From positions 1 through 38,914 of the forward strand of contig JAISGX010000099.1 of assembly GCA_031262805.1 (NCBI GenBank): DNA of 38,914 nt. Reading direction: 5' to 3'. The notes beneath the pieces are model-generated. The model was not told the DNA's origin. It saw nothing but the letters and a program-made list of their open reading frames with translations, and searched no databases. Origin of the DNA: Verrucomicrobiota bacterium (GTDB lineage: Bacteria > Verrucomicrobiota > Kiritimatiellia > CAIQIC01 > Lenti-01). The translations under genes and the position numbers were made by a program. This document shows positions 11,364 through 20,833 of the stretch, piece after piece; position 1 is the stretch's first letter, and each line of letters starts with the position of its first letter.

Positions 11364-11903
11364 ATGGCGAGGTCTTGTCCAATTCAAAGCCGGATTCTGG
11401 CGGCCGTGGCGGATGACTGCACCTTGGTGGCCGTGATCGGGCAAGGCTCCTTTCGGCTGGCCGCCGCCTTCAAGCAAGCCGCCGAAGCCGCACGACTGGC
11501 CGGAAGCCCGCTGATTGTGGTGGATATGGCCAAGTGCATTTCCATGGACAGCACCTTCATGGGCGCCTTGGCCGCGCTGGGCTTCGCCGTCCAGAAATCC
11601 AGCGATACCCGCCTTGTACTCATCAATGTCAGCCCCTCCGCCTACAATCTGCTCCATGGCCTTGGCATCAGCCGCATCCTGAAAACCTATTCCATCGGCG
11701 CCATTCCCGAAGGCATGGGTGATTTGACCCCTCTGGTGGACAATTTGAAGCCGGTGGAGTCTGCCCCCTGCTCCGCCTATGAAATGGCCGCATTGATGTT
11801 CGATGCCCATGAAACCCTGACCCGCGCCGATCCCGAAAATCTGCAGCGCTTCAAAGATGTCCTCGCCTTTCTGCAGGAGGACCTGCAACGCACGGAATCA
11901 TGA
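11364..11903 (+). CDS. STAS-domain protein (anti-sigma-factor-antagonist-like)
   Basis: GSPLIVVDMAKCISMDSTFMGALAALGFAVQKSSDTRLVLINVSPSAYNLLHGLGISRIL matches the STAS core pattern. Confidence 0.75.
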   Translation: MARSCPIQSRILAAVADDCTLVAVIGQGSFRLAAAFKQAAEAARLAGSPLIVVDMAKCISMDSTFMGALAALGFAVQKSSDTRLVLINVSPSAYNLLHGLGISRILKTYSIGAIPEGMGDLTPLVDNLKPVESAPCSAYEMAALMFDAHETLTRADPENLQRFKDVLAFLQEDLQRTES

Positions 11904-11937
11904 CGGACGGCGCATGTGTGAACCTCTGGAGGACCCG

Positions 11938-12240
11938 ATGAAAAAATGGATGTGGCTTTCCACCCTTCTGCTCCTTTCCTGCCTTCTGTCCGGTTGCGCC
12001 ATGCTGGAAGGCCAAGACCTAGGCGACGCCACCTCGGACGCCAACATCACCGCCATCGCCAACAGCCGCCTGAATAGCGATGTCATGACCGCCAACGCCA
12101 TGCTCAGCGCCACCGTGGCGGATGGCTTGGCCATGCTGTACGGAACAGTCCCCGATGAAGCCACCCGCCAACGCGCCATCCAACTGCTGAAAGCCACACC
12201 CGGCGTGTTTGAGGTGCGGGACCGCACCCGGCGGTTCTGA
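11938..12240 (+). CDS. BON-domain lipoprotein
   Basis: MKKWMWLSTLLLLSCLLSGCAM lipobox, then DANITAIANSRLNSDVMTANAMLSATVADGLAMLYGTVPDEATRQRAIQLLKATPGVFEVRDRT (BON pattern). Confidence 0.8.
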   Translation: MKKWMWLSTLLLLSCLLSGCAMLEGQDLGDATSDANITAIANSRLNSDVMTANAMLSATVADGLAMLYGTVPDEATRQRAIQLLKATPGVFEVRDRTRRF

Positions 12241-12263
12241 TTCTCCCACCTTCGGATTCCCAC

Positions 12264-13454
12264 ATGCCCGTGCGGCGAAAACGCTCCGTCCAATACCAGC
12301 GGCGGTGCGCCGGATGGATCGTTTTCCTGCCCCTTCTCTGGATGCTCTCCGGATGCTCCACCGTTCCCAGATCGGATGCGTTCCGTACCCTCCGGCCTCT
12401 TCCCACCGCTCCCTCCGACCGCGCCGACCGCGCCGTTCTGTCGGCTTTTTTCACCGCCAGCGGCATCGCCCTCACTCCGGCGGAAGTGGACGAAATCATC
12501 CCCGCACGCTCCCCCTCCGGCCGTCTGGATCGAAACGCCCTCCGGCGCATCGCACGGCGGCACAACCGCCTCGTGTGGGTGCTCCAAGCGGATGAAACCC
12601 ATCTATGGGAAGAGTTGAAGCGCAACCACCCGCTGTTGCTCTATCTCCCCGCCCCCTCCCCGGGGCGGCAGACCGCCGCCCTGTCCATTCCCCTTTCCTG
12701 GGACCGCACAACCGGGCGCTTGACACTTCTCGACGGCAGCGGGGCAACATATGATTTGCCGGCCAGCGACTTTTTCGCCCGCCGGGAGGAATGGAAGCAC
12801 GCCGCCCTCCGCTTGGTCCCTCCACGGGAATTCGGCCGGATGAGACCGACCCTAGAGCAAAAACAGCTGATGGCCGATTTCTGGTATCACCAAGGGGCCT
12901 ACCGACGGGCCGCCGCTCTATATAAGCAAACAGAAGAAGAATCGGACTCATCCGCCGCCACGGTGGAGGCGCTGTGCGGACGTGGAAACAGCTTGGTCCA
13001 GCAGAAACGGTATACCGCTGCCATTGCCTTGTTCCGCCAGGCGCTGGCGCTTGAACCGGACAATGCCGACGTGCTCAACAACCTGGCCTACGCCCTGTTG
13101 TGCGGCAACGGCGGACTGATGGAAGCCCTCCGGTATTCCACACGGGCCGTGGAACAAGCTCCCGGAAATCCCCTGTTCCTGGAAACCTTGGGAACCCTCC
13201 ACCTGCGCCTCGGCGATGGGGAAACCGCCGCCCGGCTGCTGGAACAGGCATGGGCGCGCGCCCTGCGGCATCCGGACAGCGTCCAGCGGGCCATCATGGA
13301 GCAACTCATCCGCGCCTGGTTCGCTGCCGGGCGAACCGATCTGGCGTGGCAGGTGGCGGACCACCGGCGCCGCACCCATCCCTCCCATCCCCTGCCCAAA
13401 GACATCGTGGCCTCTTTCCCCTCCCTTCGGAACCCACCCGCCCCTCTGGAGTGA
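12264..13454 (+). CDS. C39-like cysteine peptidase with C-terminal TPRs, lipoprotein (PA2778-type architecture)
   Basis: Lipobox MLSGCSTV, a C39-like region (NRLVWVLQADETHLWEELKRNHPLLLYLPAPS) and TPRs (YRRAAALYKQTEEE; YTAAIALFRQALALEPDNADVLNNLAYALL). Confidence 0.65.
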   Translation: MPVRRKRSVQYQRRCAGWIVFLPLLWMLSGCSTVPRSDAFRTLRPLPTAPSDRADRAVLSAFFTASGIALTPAEVDEIIPARSPSGRLDRNALRRIARRHNRLVWVLQADETHLWEELKRNHPLLLYLPAPSPGRQTAALSIPLSWDRTTGRLTLLDGSGATYDLPASDFFARREEWKHAALRLVPPREFGRMRPTLEQKQLMADFWYHQGAYRRAAALYKQTEEESDSSAATVEALCGRGNSLVQQKRYTAAIALFRQALALEPDNADVLNNLAYALLCGNGGLMEALRYSTRAVEQAPGNPLFLETLGTLHLRLGDGETAARLLEQAWARALRHPDSVQRAIMEQLIRAWFAAGRTDLAWQVADHRRRTHPSHPLPKDIVASFPSLRNPPAPLE

Positions 13455-13480
13455 AAATAAATTTTTCGATAAGAAGGGGA

Positions 13481-13509
13481 TTGACAACCCAGGGGCCAAC
13501 GCCTATCCT
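13481..13509 (+). promoter_or_regulatory. Strong candidate sigma70-type promoter
   Basis: TTGACA (13481-13486), 17-bp spacer, TATCCT (13504-13509). No ORF starts directly downstream. Confidence 0.6.
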
Positions 13510-13515
13510 TCGCCC

Positions 13516-13689
13516 CAGATGGTCGGGGATGGTTTCTCCCCCGGTAGATCTTTTTGAATAATTTTGTACATCTTGTTGCTAACCACGCAACAAGCAGACG
13601 GGATTAGGAGAGTCCCCCCATATCTCCCCCGTTTGCATCCTCCGTGCCAGGCTACCCCCCCCCGATAATGCCTGGCACGGACCTTTTTT
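13516..13689 (+). ncRNA. Candidate structured non-coding RNA of about 174 nt
   Basis: Begins just after a good promoter. Contains hairpins CTTGTTGC/GCAACAAG (13572-13594) and CAGACGGG..CCCGTTTG (13595-13635), with inner GGAGA/TCTCC. Ends in a terminator hairpin plus T6. No plausible CDS. Confidence 0.5.
13642..13689 (+). terminator. Intrinsic terminator of the candidate RNA
   Basis: CCGTGCCAGGC (13642-13652) pairs perfectly with GCCTGGCACGG (13670-13680), followed by ACCTTTTTT. Confidence 0.8.
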
Positions 13690-13774
13690 ATCCACGACCT
13701 TCCACCACGCCCTCTTGACCGCCTTCGCGGCTCCACTCTGCGGGCTTCGGGGGGGGGCAACTTTAATTTTAACG

Positions 13775-13792
13775 GGGTCAAGATAACATAAG
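13775..13792 (+). repeat. Isolated 18-bp sequence identical to the IS1595-like terminus at 38797
   Basis: gggtcaagataacataag is identical at 13775-13792 and 38797-38814. No transposase follows here. Confidence 0.6.
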
Positions 13793-14046
13793 TGGGTTGT
13801 TTCGAAATAATTTCGGCAAAGTTTTATATGCGTTGCAATGGCGATGATTGAAGCGCCATTCGCATGGGCGAAGCGATTCTTATCTTGCCAAGGGAAATGC
13901 GTTGTTCGACTTCCGTGCGGCATTTCAAAGCAGCAAAGGCTCTTTAGCGTGGCTTCTGCTTAAAACCACATAATTTCGCTTAAAAACTGGATTCGTCCCG
14001 CGAGAAAAAGGTATATTTGCTTCTCTTACAGAAGGATGAACCGAAG

Positions 14047-15864
14047 ATGGACAACCAAATTCACAACCAAATCGTCAGCTTTATATGGGGCATTGCAGAT
14101 GACTGCCTAAGAGATGTTTATGTGCGCGGCAAATACCGCGATGTTATACTGCCCATGACGGTAATCCGCCGCCTTGATGCTGTTTTGGAAGGCACAAAGG
14201 AAGAGGTGTTAAAGACAAAAGCCATGCTGGACAAGGCTGGCATCGTCAGCCAGGCAGATAGCCTTTGCAAAGCGGCAAAGCAGTCCTTTTGCAACTGGTC
14301 GCCCTTCCGCTTAAAAGATTTAACAAGCCGCGCTAAGCTGCAACAGCTTCAGGCGGACTTCACCGTATACTTAGACGGCTTTTCGCCCAATGCGCAGGAG
14401 ATACTGACAAAGTTCAAATTCCGTGAGCAAATCCAGACCATGGTGGATGCGGATATTTTGGGCTTGGTGATAGAAAAGTTTGTGTCGCCCACCATCAATC
14501 TAAGCCCCTTCCCCGTGATAGACGGAAGCGGCAAGGTGAAGCTCCCCGCCCTTGACAACCACGCCATGGGAACGGTTTTTGAGGAGCTTATCCGCAAGTT
14601 TAATGAAGAAAACAACGAGGAGGCTGGCGAACACTTTACCCCGCGTGATGTAGTGGAGCTGATGGCAGACCTTGTGTTTGTGCCGGTCAAGGGCAAAATC
14701 TTAGACTCCACCTATTCCATCTATGACGGCGCAAGCGGCACGGGCGGTATGCTCACCGTGTCCGAACATCGCCTGCAAAGCCTTGCTCAAGAGGCGGGCA
14801 AAAAGGTCTCCGTCCACCTCTTTGGGCAGGAGATTAACCCCGAAACCTACGCCATCACCCGTGCCGATATGCTGATAAAGGGTGACGGCGCGGAAGCCGA
14901 GCATATTGCCTACGGCTCAACCCTTGGTAACGATGCCTTCCCGACCAAACAGTTTGACTTTATGCTGAGTAACCCGCCCTACGGCAAGTCGTGGAAAAAC
15001 GATGCCGAAAAGATGGGCGGCAAAAAGGGTATTTTAGACACCCGCTTTGTGACACAGTTTAGCGGCGACCCAGAGTTTGCCATGATACCAAGGAGTTCTG
15101 ACGGGCAGCTTTTGTTCCTCCTAAACAATGTGGCAAAGATGAAAGAGACCACCGAGCTTGGCAGCCGCATTGCCGAGGTGCACAACGGCTCCTCGCTGTT
15201 CACTGGGGATGCGGGGCAAGGCGAAAGCAATGCACGGCGATATCTTATCGAGCGTGACCTTGTGGAGGCGATAATCGCCTTGCCCAACAATATGTTTTAC
15301 AACACTGGGATAGGCACGTTTATATGGGTGCTTTCCAACCGCAAGGAGACGCGGCGCAAGGGCAAAATTCAACTAATTGATGCCACATCCCTCAAAAGCC
15401 CCCTCCGCAAAAACTTGGGGCAGAAGAACTGCGAGTTTACATCGGAGATAAGACAGCAGATACTTGACCTGTATCAGGACTTTGCAGAAAACGAATACAG
15501 CAAAATTTTTGCCAACACCGACTTTGGTTCTTACAAGGTCACCGTCATGCGCCCCGCAAAGGACGACAAGGGCAACCTCCTATGTGACAAAAAGGGCAAG
15601 CCCGTGGCAGATAAAGAGCTGACGGACACCGAAAATATCCCCCTCAACTACGCCGGCGGCATTGATGCCTTTATGGCGGCGGAGGTTCTCCCGTATGCCG
15701 AGGGTGCATGGGTAGACCATACCAAAACCAAAATCGGGTATGAAATCAGCTTCACCAAGTATTTTTACAAGCCCGTACAGCTTAGGGAAATGGCAGACAT
15801 CATTGCCGACATCCGCGCCTTAGAAAAGGAGACAGACGGCTTACTGGATGAGGTGCTTGGATGA
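14047..15864 (+). CDS. hsdM: Type I restriction-modification system, methyltransferase subunit
   Basis: N6-adenine MTase motifs (DGASGTGGML; FDFMLSNPPYGKSW; GEHFTPRDVVELMADL). Start set at MDNQIHNQIVSFIW. Confidence 0.96.
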   Translation: MDNQIHNQIVSFIWGIADDCLRDVYVRGKYRDVILPMTVIRRLDAVLEGTKEEVLKTKAMLDKAGIVSQADSLCKAAKQSFCNWSPFRLKDLTSRAKLQQLQADFTVYLDGFSPNAQEILTKFKFREQIQTMVDADILGLVIEKFVSPTINLSPFPVIDGSGKVKLPALDNHAMGTVFEELIRKFNEENNEEAGEHFTPRDVVELMADLVFVPVKGKILDSTYSIYDGASGTGGMLTVSEHRLQSLAQEAGKKVSVHLFGQEINPETYAITRADMLIKGDGAEAEHIAYGSTLGNDAFPTKQFDFMLSNPPYGKSWKNDAEKMGGKKGILDTRFVTQFSGDPEFAMIPRSSDGQLLFLLNNVAKMKETTELGSRIAEVHNGSSLFTGDAGQGESNARRYLIERDLVEAIIALPNNMFYNTGIGTFIWVLSNRKETRRKGKIQLIDATSLKSPLRKNLGQKNCEFTSEIRQQILDLYQDFAENEYSKIFANTDFGSYKVTVMRPAKDDKGNLLCDKKGKPVADKELTDTENIPLNYAGGIDAFMAAEVLPYAEGAWVDHTKTKIGYEISFTKYFYKPVQLREMADIIADIRALEKETDGLLDEVLG

Positions 15865-17738
15865 TTTGGTATGGAAAATTACCCGACAGATGGTCGGAAA
15901 AGAAAATTTCAGAAGTTTTTAGCGAACGTAAAATTAAGGTTTCGGACAAAGATTTTGCGGCATTATCTGTTAGCAAAGGCGGCATAGTGCCTCAAATTGC
16001 AACGGTTGCAAAATCAAATGACAGCGACAATCGCAAGAAGGTTTGCAAGGGTGACTTTGTCATTAACAGTCGCTCGGATAGACGCGGCTCAAGCGGCGTT
16101 TCCAATTACGATGGGTCGGTTTCCCTAATAAATATCGTTTTAACGCCAAGACACTACGAGAACGCAAGGTATTGGCACTATTTACTCAAAAGTCATTCTT
16201 TCATAGAAGAATATTATCGCAATGGACGTGGAATCGTTGCAGACCTTTGGACAACGCGATATTCAGAAATGAAAACTATTTATCTTCCCGTGCCGCCACG
16301 AGAGGAGCAAGACAAAATCGTGCGGTTTTTGGACTGGAAAGTTTCACAAATCAACAAGCTCATCAACGCCAAAAAGAAAGAGATTGCCCTCCTAAAAGAA
16401 CTACATCGTGCAGCAATCTCCGAAACTGTGAAAAATTGCAATGGTACTGTTGTTAGAATTGGTCGTGTTCTTAAAAAACTGAACCGTAGTTACAGCATTA
16501 ACGATGATGTCCTTATCTGCTCTAATAGTGGCGCTGTGTTCTTTAGGGGAAATAGAAAACTCGGTGTTATATCTGACAAAGAGGATATTTTCCAAGGTGT
16601 TGAAAATGGTGACCTTTTAATACACGGAATGGACACATGGCATGGTGCAATTGGCATCTCTGATTTTAGCGGAAAGTGTACAACAGTGGTTCATGTCTGT
16701 GATACCGAACAAGACAAGCGTTATATAAAATACTATTTGCAAATGCTTGCCTTTGCAAAACTTTATAAAGCTATATCCAATGGCGTTCGTCAAAACACAA
16801 GCGACTTTAGAAGTTGGCAAAAAGCAGGTTCAATAGAAATTGTTTTACCCTCAATTGACGACCAGAAAAACATAGCAGATTTCCTTGATAAAAAATGTGC
16901 AGAGTTTGAGAATGTTAAGATAAAGTTAGAAAAAGATATCTCGTTGTTATCCGAATACCGCACCCGCCTTATCTCTGATGTGGTGACGGGCAAGATGGAT
17001 GTGCGCGGCATTGCCGTGCCTGATTTTGATGCCGTGGGAGAAATGGCCGAAACCGAGGTAACGGATGAGGCGGACGAAGTGCTTGCGGTTGAAGAAAGCA
17101 GTTTGGATGTTGAAGAAGTTAAAGTTGTTGCCGCAAAAAAGCCAAAACAACAAAAGCATTCGTTCGGTTTTGAGGATGCGGTTGTTCTTGCCGTACTTGT
17201 AAAAGAGTTCGGCAGCAATGACCACCCATTTACCGCTTTTGACGGCCAAAAGTTTCCGTACCTTTTTCATCGCCATGTTGAGGGCGTTGCGAAAGGGTAT
17301 GAGAAGTTCGCGGCGGGACCATACAATAGGGCTCTGAAACATAAGACTGCCCAGCCGATAGCGATTAAGAAAAACTATATTCGTCGACATGTGGGAAAAT
17401 ATAGAGGATTTGTTGTGGACGCTAATATTTTGGAAGCTGAAACGTATTTTAATAAGTGGTTCGGCGCAGACACATTAAGGTGGATGGATCAATTTCGTTG
17501 CATTCCGAATCGGAAAGCTGAACTGGAGCTTTTAACAACCGTTGACATGGCTATGGTAGAACTGCGCAAAGCAAATAAGCCCATAACGGTTGCCAACGTC
17601 AAGAATGTAATTCAAAGCAACAAAGCGTGGAAAGCAAAACTCACTCGCCCTATATTCTCAGATGAAAATATCGACCGCGCAATCAAATGGAGTGAGCGCC
17701 TTTTCGGTACGGCTTCCAACCAGCCAAAGGAGGGCTAA
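15861..17738 (+). CDS. hsdS: Type I restriction-modification system, specificity subunit with ~240-aa C-terminal extension
   Basis: Two TRDs with conserved helices (EEQDKIVRFLDWKVSQINKLINAKKKEIALLKELH; IADFLDKKCAEFENVKIKLEKDISLLSEYRTRLISDVVTGKMDVRGI). ATGA overlap with hsdM. Confidence 0.93.
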   Translation: MIWYGKLPDRWSEKKISEVFSERKIKVSDKDFAALSVSKGGIVPQIATVAKSNDSDNRKKVCKGDFVINSRSDRRGSSGVSNYDGSVSLINIVLTPRHYENARYWHYLLKSHSFIEEYYRNGRGIVADLWTTRYSEMKTIYLPVPPREEQDKIVRFLDWKVSQINKLINAKKKEIALLKELHRAAISETVKNCNGTVVRIGRVLKKLNRSYSINDDVLICSNSGAVFFRGNRKLGVISDKEDIFQGVENGDLLIHGMDTWHGAIGISDFSGKCTTVVHVCDTEQDKRYIKYYLQMLAFAKLYKAISNGVRQNTSDFRSWQKAGSIEIVLPSIDDQKNIADFLDKKCAEFENVKIKLEKDISLLSEYRTRLISDVVTGKMDVRGIAVPDFDAVGEMAETEVTDEADEVLAVEESSLDVEEVKVVAAKKPKQQKHSFGFEDAVVLAVLVKEFGSNDHPFTAFDGQKFPYLFHRHVEGVAKGYEKFAAGPYNRALKHKTAQPIAIKKNYIRRHVGKYRGFVVDANILEAETYFNKWFGADTLRWMDQFRCIPNRKAELELLTTVDMAMVELRKANKPITVANVKNVIQSNKAWKAKLTRPIFSDENIDRAIKWSERLFGTASNQPKEG

Positions 17739-17741
17739 CCT

Positions 17742-20696
17742 ATGCCGGCAAACACAAAGGAGTGGGGGCTGGAGAGCCTTATCGCGGGCTGGCTTGTTTC
17801 CGAAAACGGCTATGAGCAAGGGCAAAGCAGTGACTACAACAAAGAGTTTGCCTTAGATGAAACCCGCCTCTTTAGGTTTTTGCAAACCACACAGCCCAAG
17901 GCATTTGCCATGCTGGGCGTGACGGAAGCCGAAATCAAAAAGGAAAAGTTCCTTAGCTTTTTGCGCGGCGAGATTACCAAGCGCGGCATTATTGATGTCC
18001 TCCGCAAGGGCTTAAAGTGCTACCCCGTCAATGAAGTGATACTGTTTTATCAAACGCCCTCCGAAAAGAACGTGGCGGCAAAGGCGAATTTTGATAAGAA
18101 CATTTTCAGTGTGACACGCCAGCTGATGTATAGCAATGACAACACCAAGCTCGCACTTGACCTGTGCCTGTTTATCAACGGCTTGCCCATCATCACCGTA
18201 GAGCTGAAAAACCAGCTGACCAAGCAGGATGTGGACGATGCGGTGTACCAGTATCAAAACGACCGCGACCCGAGGGAGCTTTTATTCAACTTCAAGCGGT
18301 GTATGGTTCACTTTGCCGTGGATGACAGCAGTGTGATGTTCTGCACCAAGCTGGACGGCAAAAAGTCATGGTTTTTGCCCTTCAACAAGGGCTATGATGA
18401 CGGCGCGGGCAACCCGCCCAACCCGAACGGCTTAATGACGGATTACCTATGGCGGGAGACCTTCACCAAAACGGAGCTTGCCAACATCATCGAAAACTAC
18501 GCCCAAGTGGTGGAGGAGAAGGACGGGGACACCAAAAAGACAACCTACAAACAAATATTCCCCCGCTACCATCAGCTTGCAGTTGTCAAAGCCTTGCTTG
18601 CGGATGTAAAGGCAAACGGCATCGGCAAACGCTATCTCATACAGCACAGCGCGGGCAGCGGCAAGAGCAATTCCATAGCGTGGCTTGCGCACCAGCTTGT
18701 GGGCTTGGAGCGGGGTGGCAAAAACGTGGTGGATTCCGTCATTGTCGTCACCGACCGCGTCAACCTTGATAAGCAAATCAACAGCACCATCAAGCAGTTT
18801 ATGCAGGTCAAAAACACGGTGACCCATGCCGAAAAATCGGAGGATTTGCGCACCGCCATTGCCACGGGCAAAAAAATCATCATCACCACCGTGCATAAAT
18901 TCCCATTCATTTTGGATGCCATCGGCACGGAGCATAAGGGGCATCAATTTGCCATCATCATAGACGAGGCACACAGCAGTCAAAGCGGCAGTATGAGTGC
19001 CAAGATGAATATGGCACTCTCCGGCGAATACGACCCCGAGGGGCACGATGATGAGGACTTTATCAATATCCTCATTGAAAACCTCATAAAAACCCGCAAA
19101 ATGCTGCCTAACGCCAGCTATTTCGCCTTCACTGCCACACCCAAGCAAAGGACACTTCGGATGTTCGGGACGGCGGTAGTGCAACCAGACGGCGACAACA
19201 AATACTATCCCTTCCACGAGTACACGATGAAGCAAGCCATACAGGAGGGCTTTATACTGGACGTACTCAAAAACTATATGCCCGTACAGAGCTATTGGAA
19301 GTTGGTCAAAACCGTAACGGACGACCCCAAGTATGACAAGAAGAAGGCGCAGAAAAAACTGAAAAAGTTTGTGGAGCGTGACAATTATTCCATCTCGCAA
19401 AAGGCAGAAGTGATGGTGGAAAATTTCTACTCACAGGTGATTGCGCGGGGCAAAATCGGCGGCAAGGCAAAGGCGATGGTGGTGACGGGCGGCATTGAGC
19501 TTGCCATCGAATATTACTACGACATCTGCCGCTGCTTAGAGGCACGCAAAAGCCCCTACAAGGCAATCATCGCATTCTCGGGCGAGAAGGAATACCAAAA
19601 GAAAATGCTGACCGAAGCGGACATCAACGGCTTCCCCAGCAGTGCCATAGAAAAGGAATTCAAAAAGGACGAGTACCGCTTTTTGGTGGTGGCGGACAAG
19701 TTTCAGACAGGCTATGACGAGCCGCTGCTACACACCATGTATGTGGACAAAGCCCTCTATGACATCAAGGCTGTGCAAACGCTCTCCCGCCTCAACCGTG
19801 CGTATCCTGGCAAGCACGACACCTTTGTGTTGGACTTTTTCAACAAGCCAGAAGAGATTCAGGAGGCGTTTCAGACCTACTACCGCACCACTGCGCTTTC
19901 GGGTGACATCGACCCCAACAAGCTATACGAGCTGCTGTCTAAGATGGAACAGCTTGAAGTCTACGACATGAACCAAGTGAATGACTTTATCGCGCTGTAT
20001 CTTTCGGGCGCGGATAGGGACAAACTTGACCCCGTTTTGGATGTGTGTGTTGCCGACTATAAAAAGCTGGACGAGGACAAACAGGTGGAGTTTAAGGGCT
20101 CGGCAAAAGCCTTTGTGCGCACCTACAGTTTTTTAAGCGCGGTTTTGCCTTACGGCAATGCCGACTGGGAAAAGACATATATCTTTTTGAGCTTCTTAAT
20201 CCGCAAACTGCCGTCCCCCGTGGAGGAGGATTTGGCGCAGGGTATCCTTGATGCCATCGACCTGCAAAGCTACCGTTCGGAGGCTGGCACGGCGATTTCC
20301 ATTCAGCTTGAAGACAGCAATGCCGAGATAGACCCCGCAACGGTCGGCGGCGGCAAAAAGCCCGCAGAACCCGAAATGGACGTTTTATCAAGCATAATCA
20401 CATCGTTTAACGACCTATTTGGTAATATCGAGTGGAAAGACTCCGACAACGTGCGCCGTCAAATCACCGAAATCCCCGCTATGGTTTCCAAAGACGAGAC
20501 CTACCAAAACGCCATGAAAAACTCTGACAAGCAGAACGCCCGCATGGAAAGCGACCGTGTGCTTGCCGCCGTGATGGCGGGCTTAATGTCCGACAACATC
20601 GACCTCTATAAACTGTTTGTCGACAACCCCTCTTTCAAAAAATGGCTGTCCGACATGGTGTTTAACCAAACATATCAGCCCCCCCCACCGCCATGA
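17742..20696 (+). CDS. hsdR: Type I restriction-modification system, endonuclease/translocase subunit
   Basis: Nuclease motif region ([19 protein letters not shown]), Walker A-like [20 protein letters not shown] ([12 protein letters not shown]), SF2 motifs ([34 protein letters not shown]). Confidence 0.96.
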   Translation: MPANTKEWGLESLIAGWLVSENGYEQGQSSDYNKEFALDETRLFRFLQTTQPKAFAMLGVTEAEIKKEKFLSFLRGEITKRGIIDVLRKGLKCYPVNEVILFYQTPSEKNVAAKANFDKNIFSVTRQLMYSNDNTKLALDLCLFINGLPIITVELKNQLTKQDVDDAVYQYQNDRDPRELLFNFKRCMVHFAVDDSSVMFCTKLDGKKSWFLPFNKGYDDGAGNPPNPNGLMTDYLWRETFTKTELANIIENYAQVVEEKDGDTKKTTYKQIFPRYHQLAVVKALLADVKANGIGKRYLIQHSAGSGKSNSIAWLAHQLVGLERGGKNVVDSVIVVTDRVNLDKQINSTIKQFMQVKNTVTHAEKSEDLRTAIATGKKIIITTVHKFPFILDAIGTEHKGHQFAIIIDEAHSSQSGSMSAKMNMALSGEYDPEGHDDEDFINILIENLIKTRKMLPNASYFAFTATPKQRTLRMFGTAVVQPDGDNKYYPFHEYTMKQAIQEGFILDVLKNYMPVQSYWKLVKTVTDDPKYDKKKAQKKLKKFVERDNYSISQKAEVMVENFYSQVIARGKIGGKAKAMVVTGGIELAIEYYYDICRCLEARKSPYKAIIAFSGEKEYQKKMLTEADINGFPSSAIEKEFKKDEYRFLVVADKFQTGYDEPLLHTMYVDKALYDIKAVQTLSRLNRAYPGKHDTFVLDFFNKPEEIQEAFQTYYRTTALSGDIDPNKLYELLSKMEQLEVYDMNQVNDFIALYLSGADRDKLDPVLDVCVADYKKLDEDKQVEFKGSAKAFVRTYSFLSAVLPYGNADWEKTYIFLSFLIRKLPSPVEEDLAQGILDAIDLQSYRSEAGTAISIQLEDSNAEIDPATVGGGKKPAEPEMDVLSSIITSFNDLFGNIEWKDSDNVRRQITEIPAMVSKDETYQNAMKNSDKQNARMESDRVLAAVMAGLMSDNIDLYKLFVDNPSFKKWLSDMVFNQTYQPPPPP

Positions 20697-20791
20697 ACTA
20701 CTACGGTTATAGATTCTACAACCCCGAACTCGGAAGATGGATCAACCGGGATCCGATTGAGGAAGGTGTAAAGTTGAAGCCGCCCAAGTAA
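20693..20791 (+). pseudogene. RHS repeat-associated core fragment (copy 1)
   Basis: Reads [32 protein letters not shown]. The RHS-core [18 protein letters not shown] motif is fused against the hsdR 3' end. Confidence 0.8.
20703..20788 (+). repeat. 86-bp direct repeat, copy 1 (RHS core)
   Basis: Identical by eye to 22283-22368. Confidence 0.95.
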
Positions 20792-20833
20792 GTTCCAGTT
20801 TCATATTCTTTGCCATTTATTCGTCCTTTTCTT

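Noticed and set aside
13503-13781. 92-aa minus-strand ORF over the candidate RNA
   Set aside because: R/G/P-rich, no family, and it runs through a perfect terminator hairpin of the opposite strand.
18447-19400. 317-aa minus-strand ORF opposite hsdR
   Set aside because: Antisense to the conserved helicase core of HsdR; no family resemblance.
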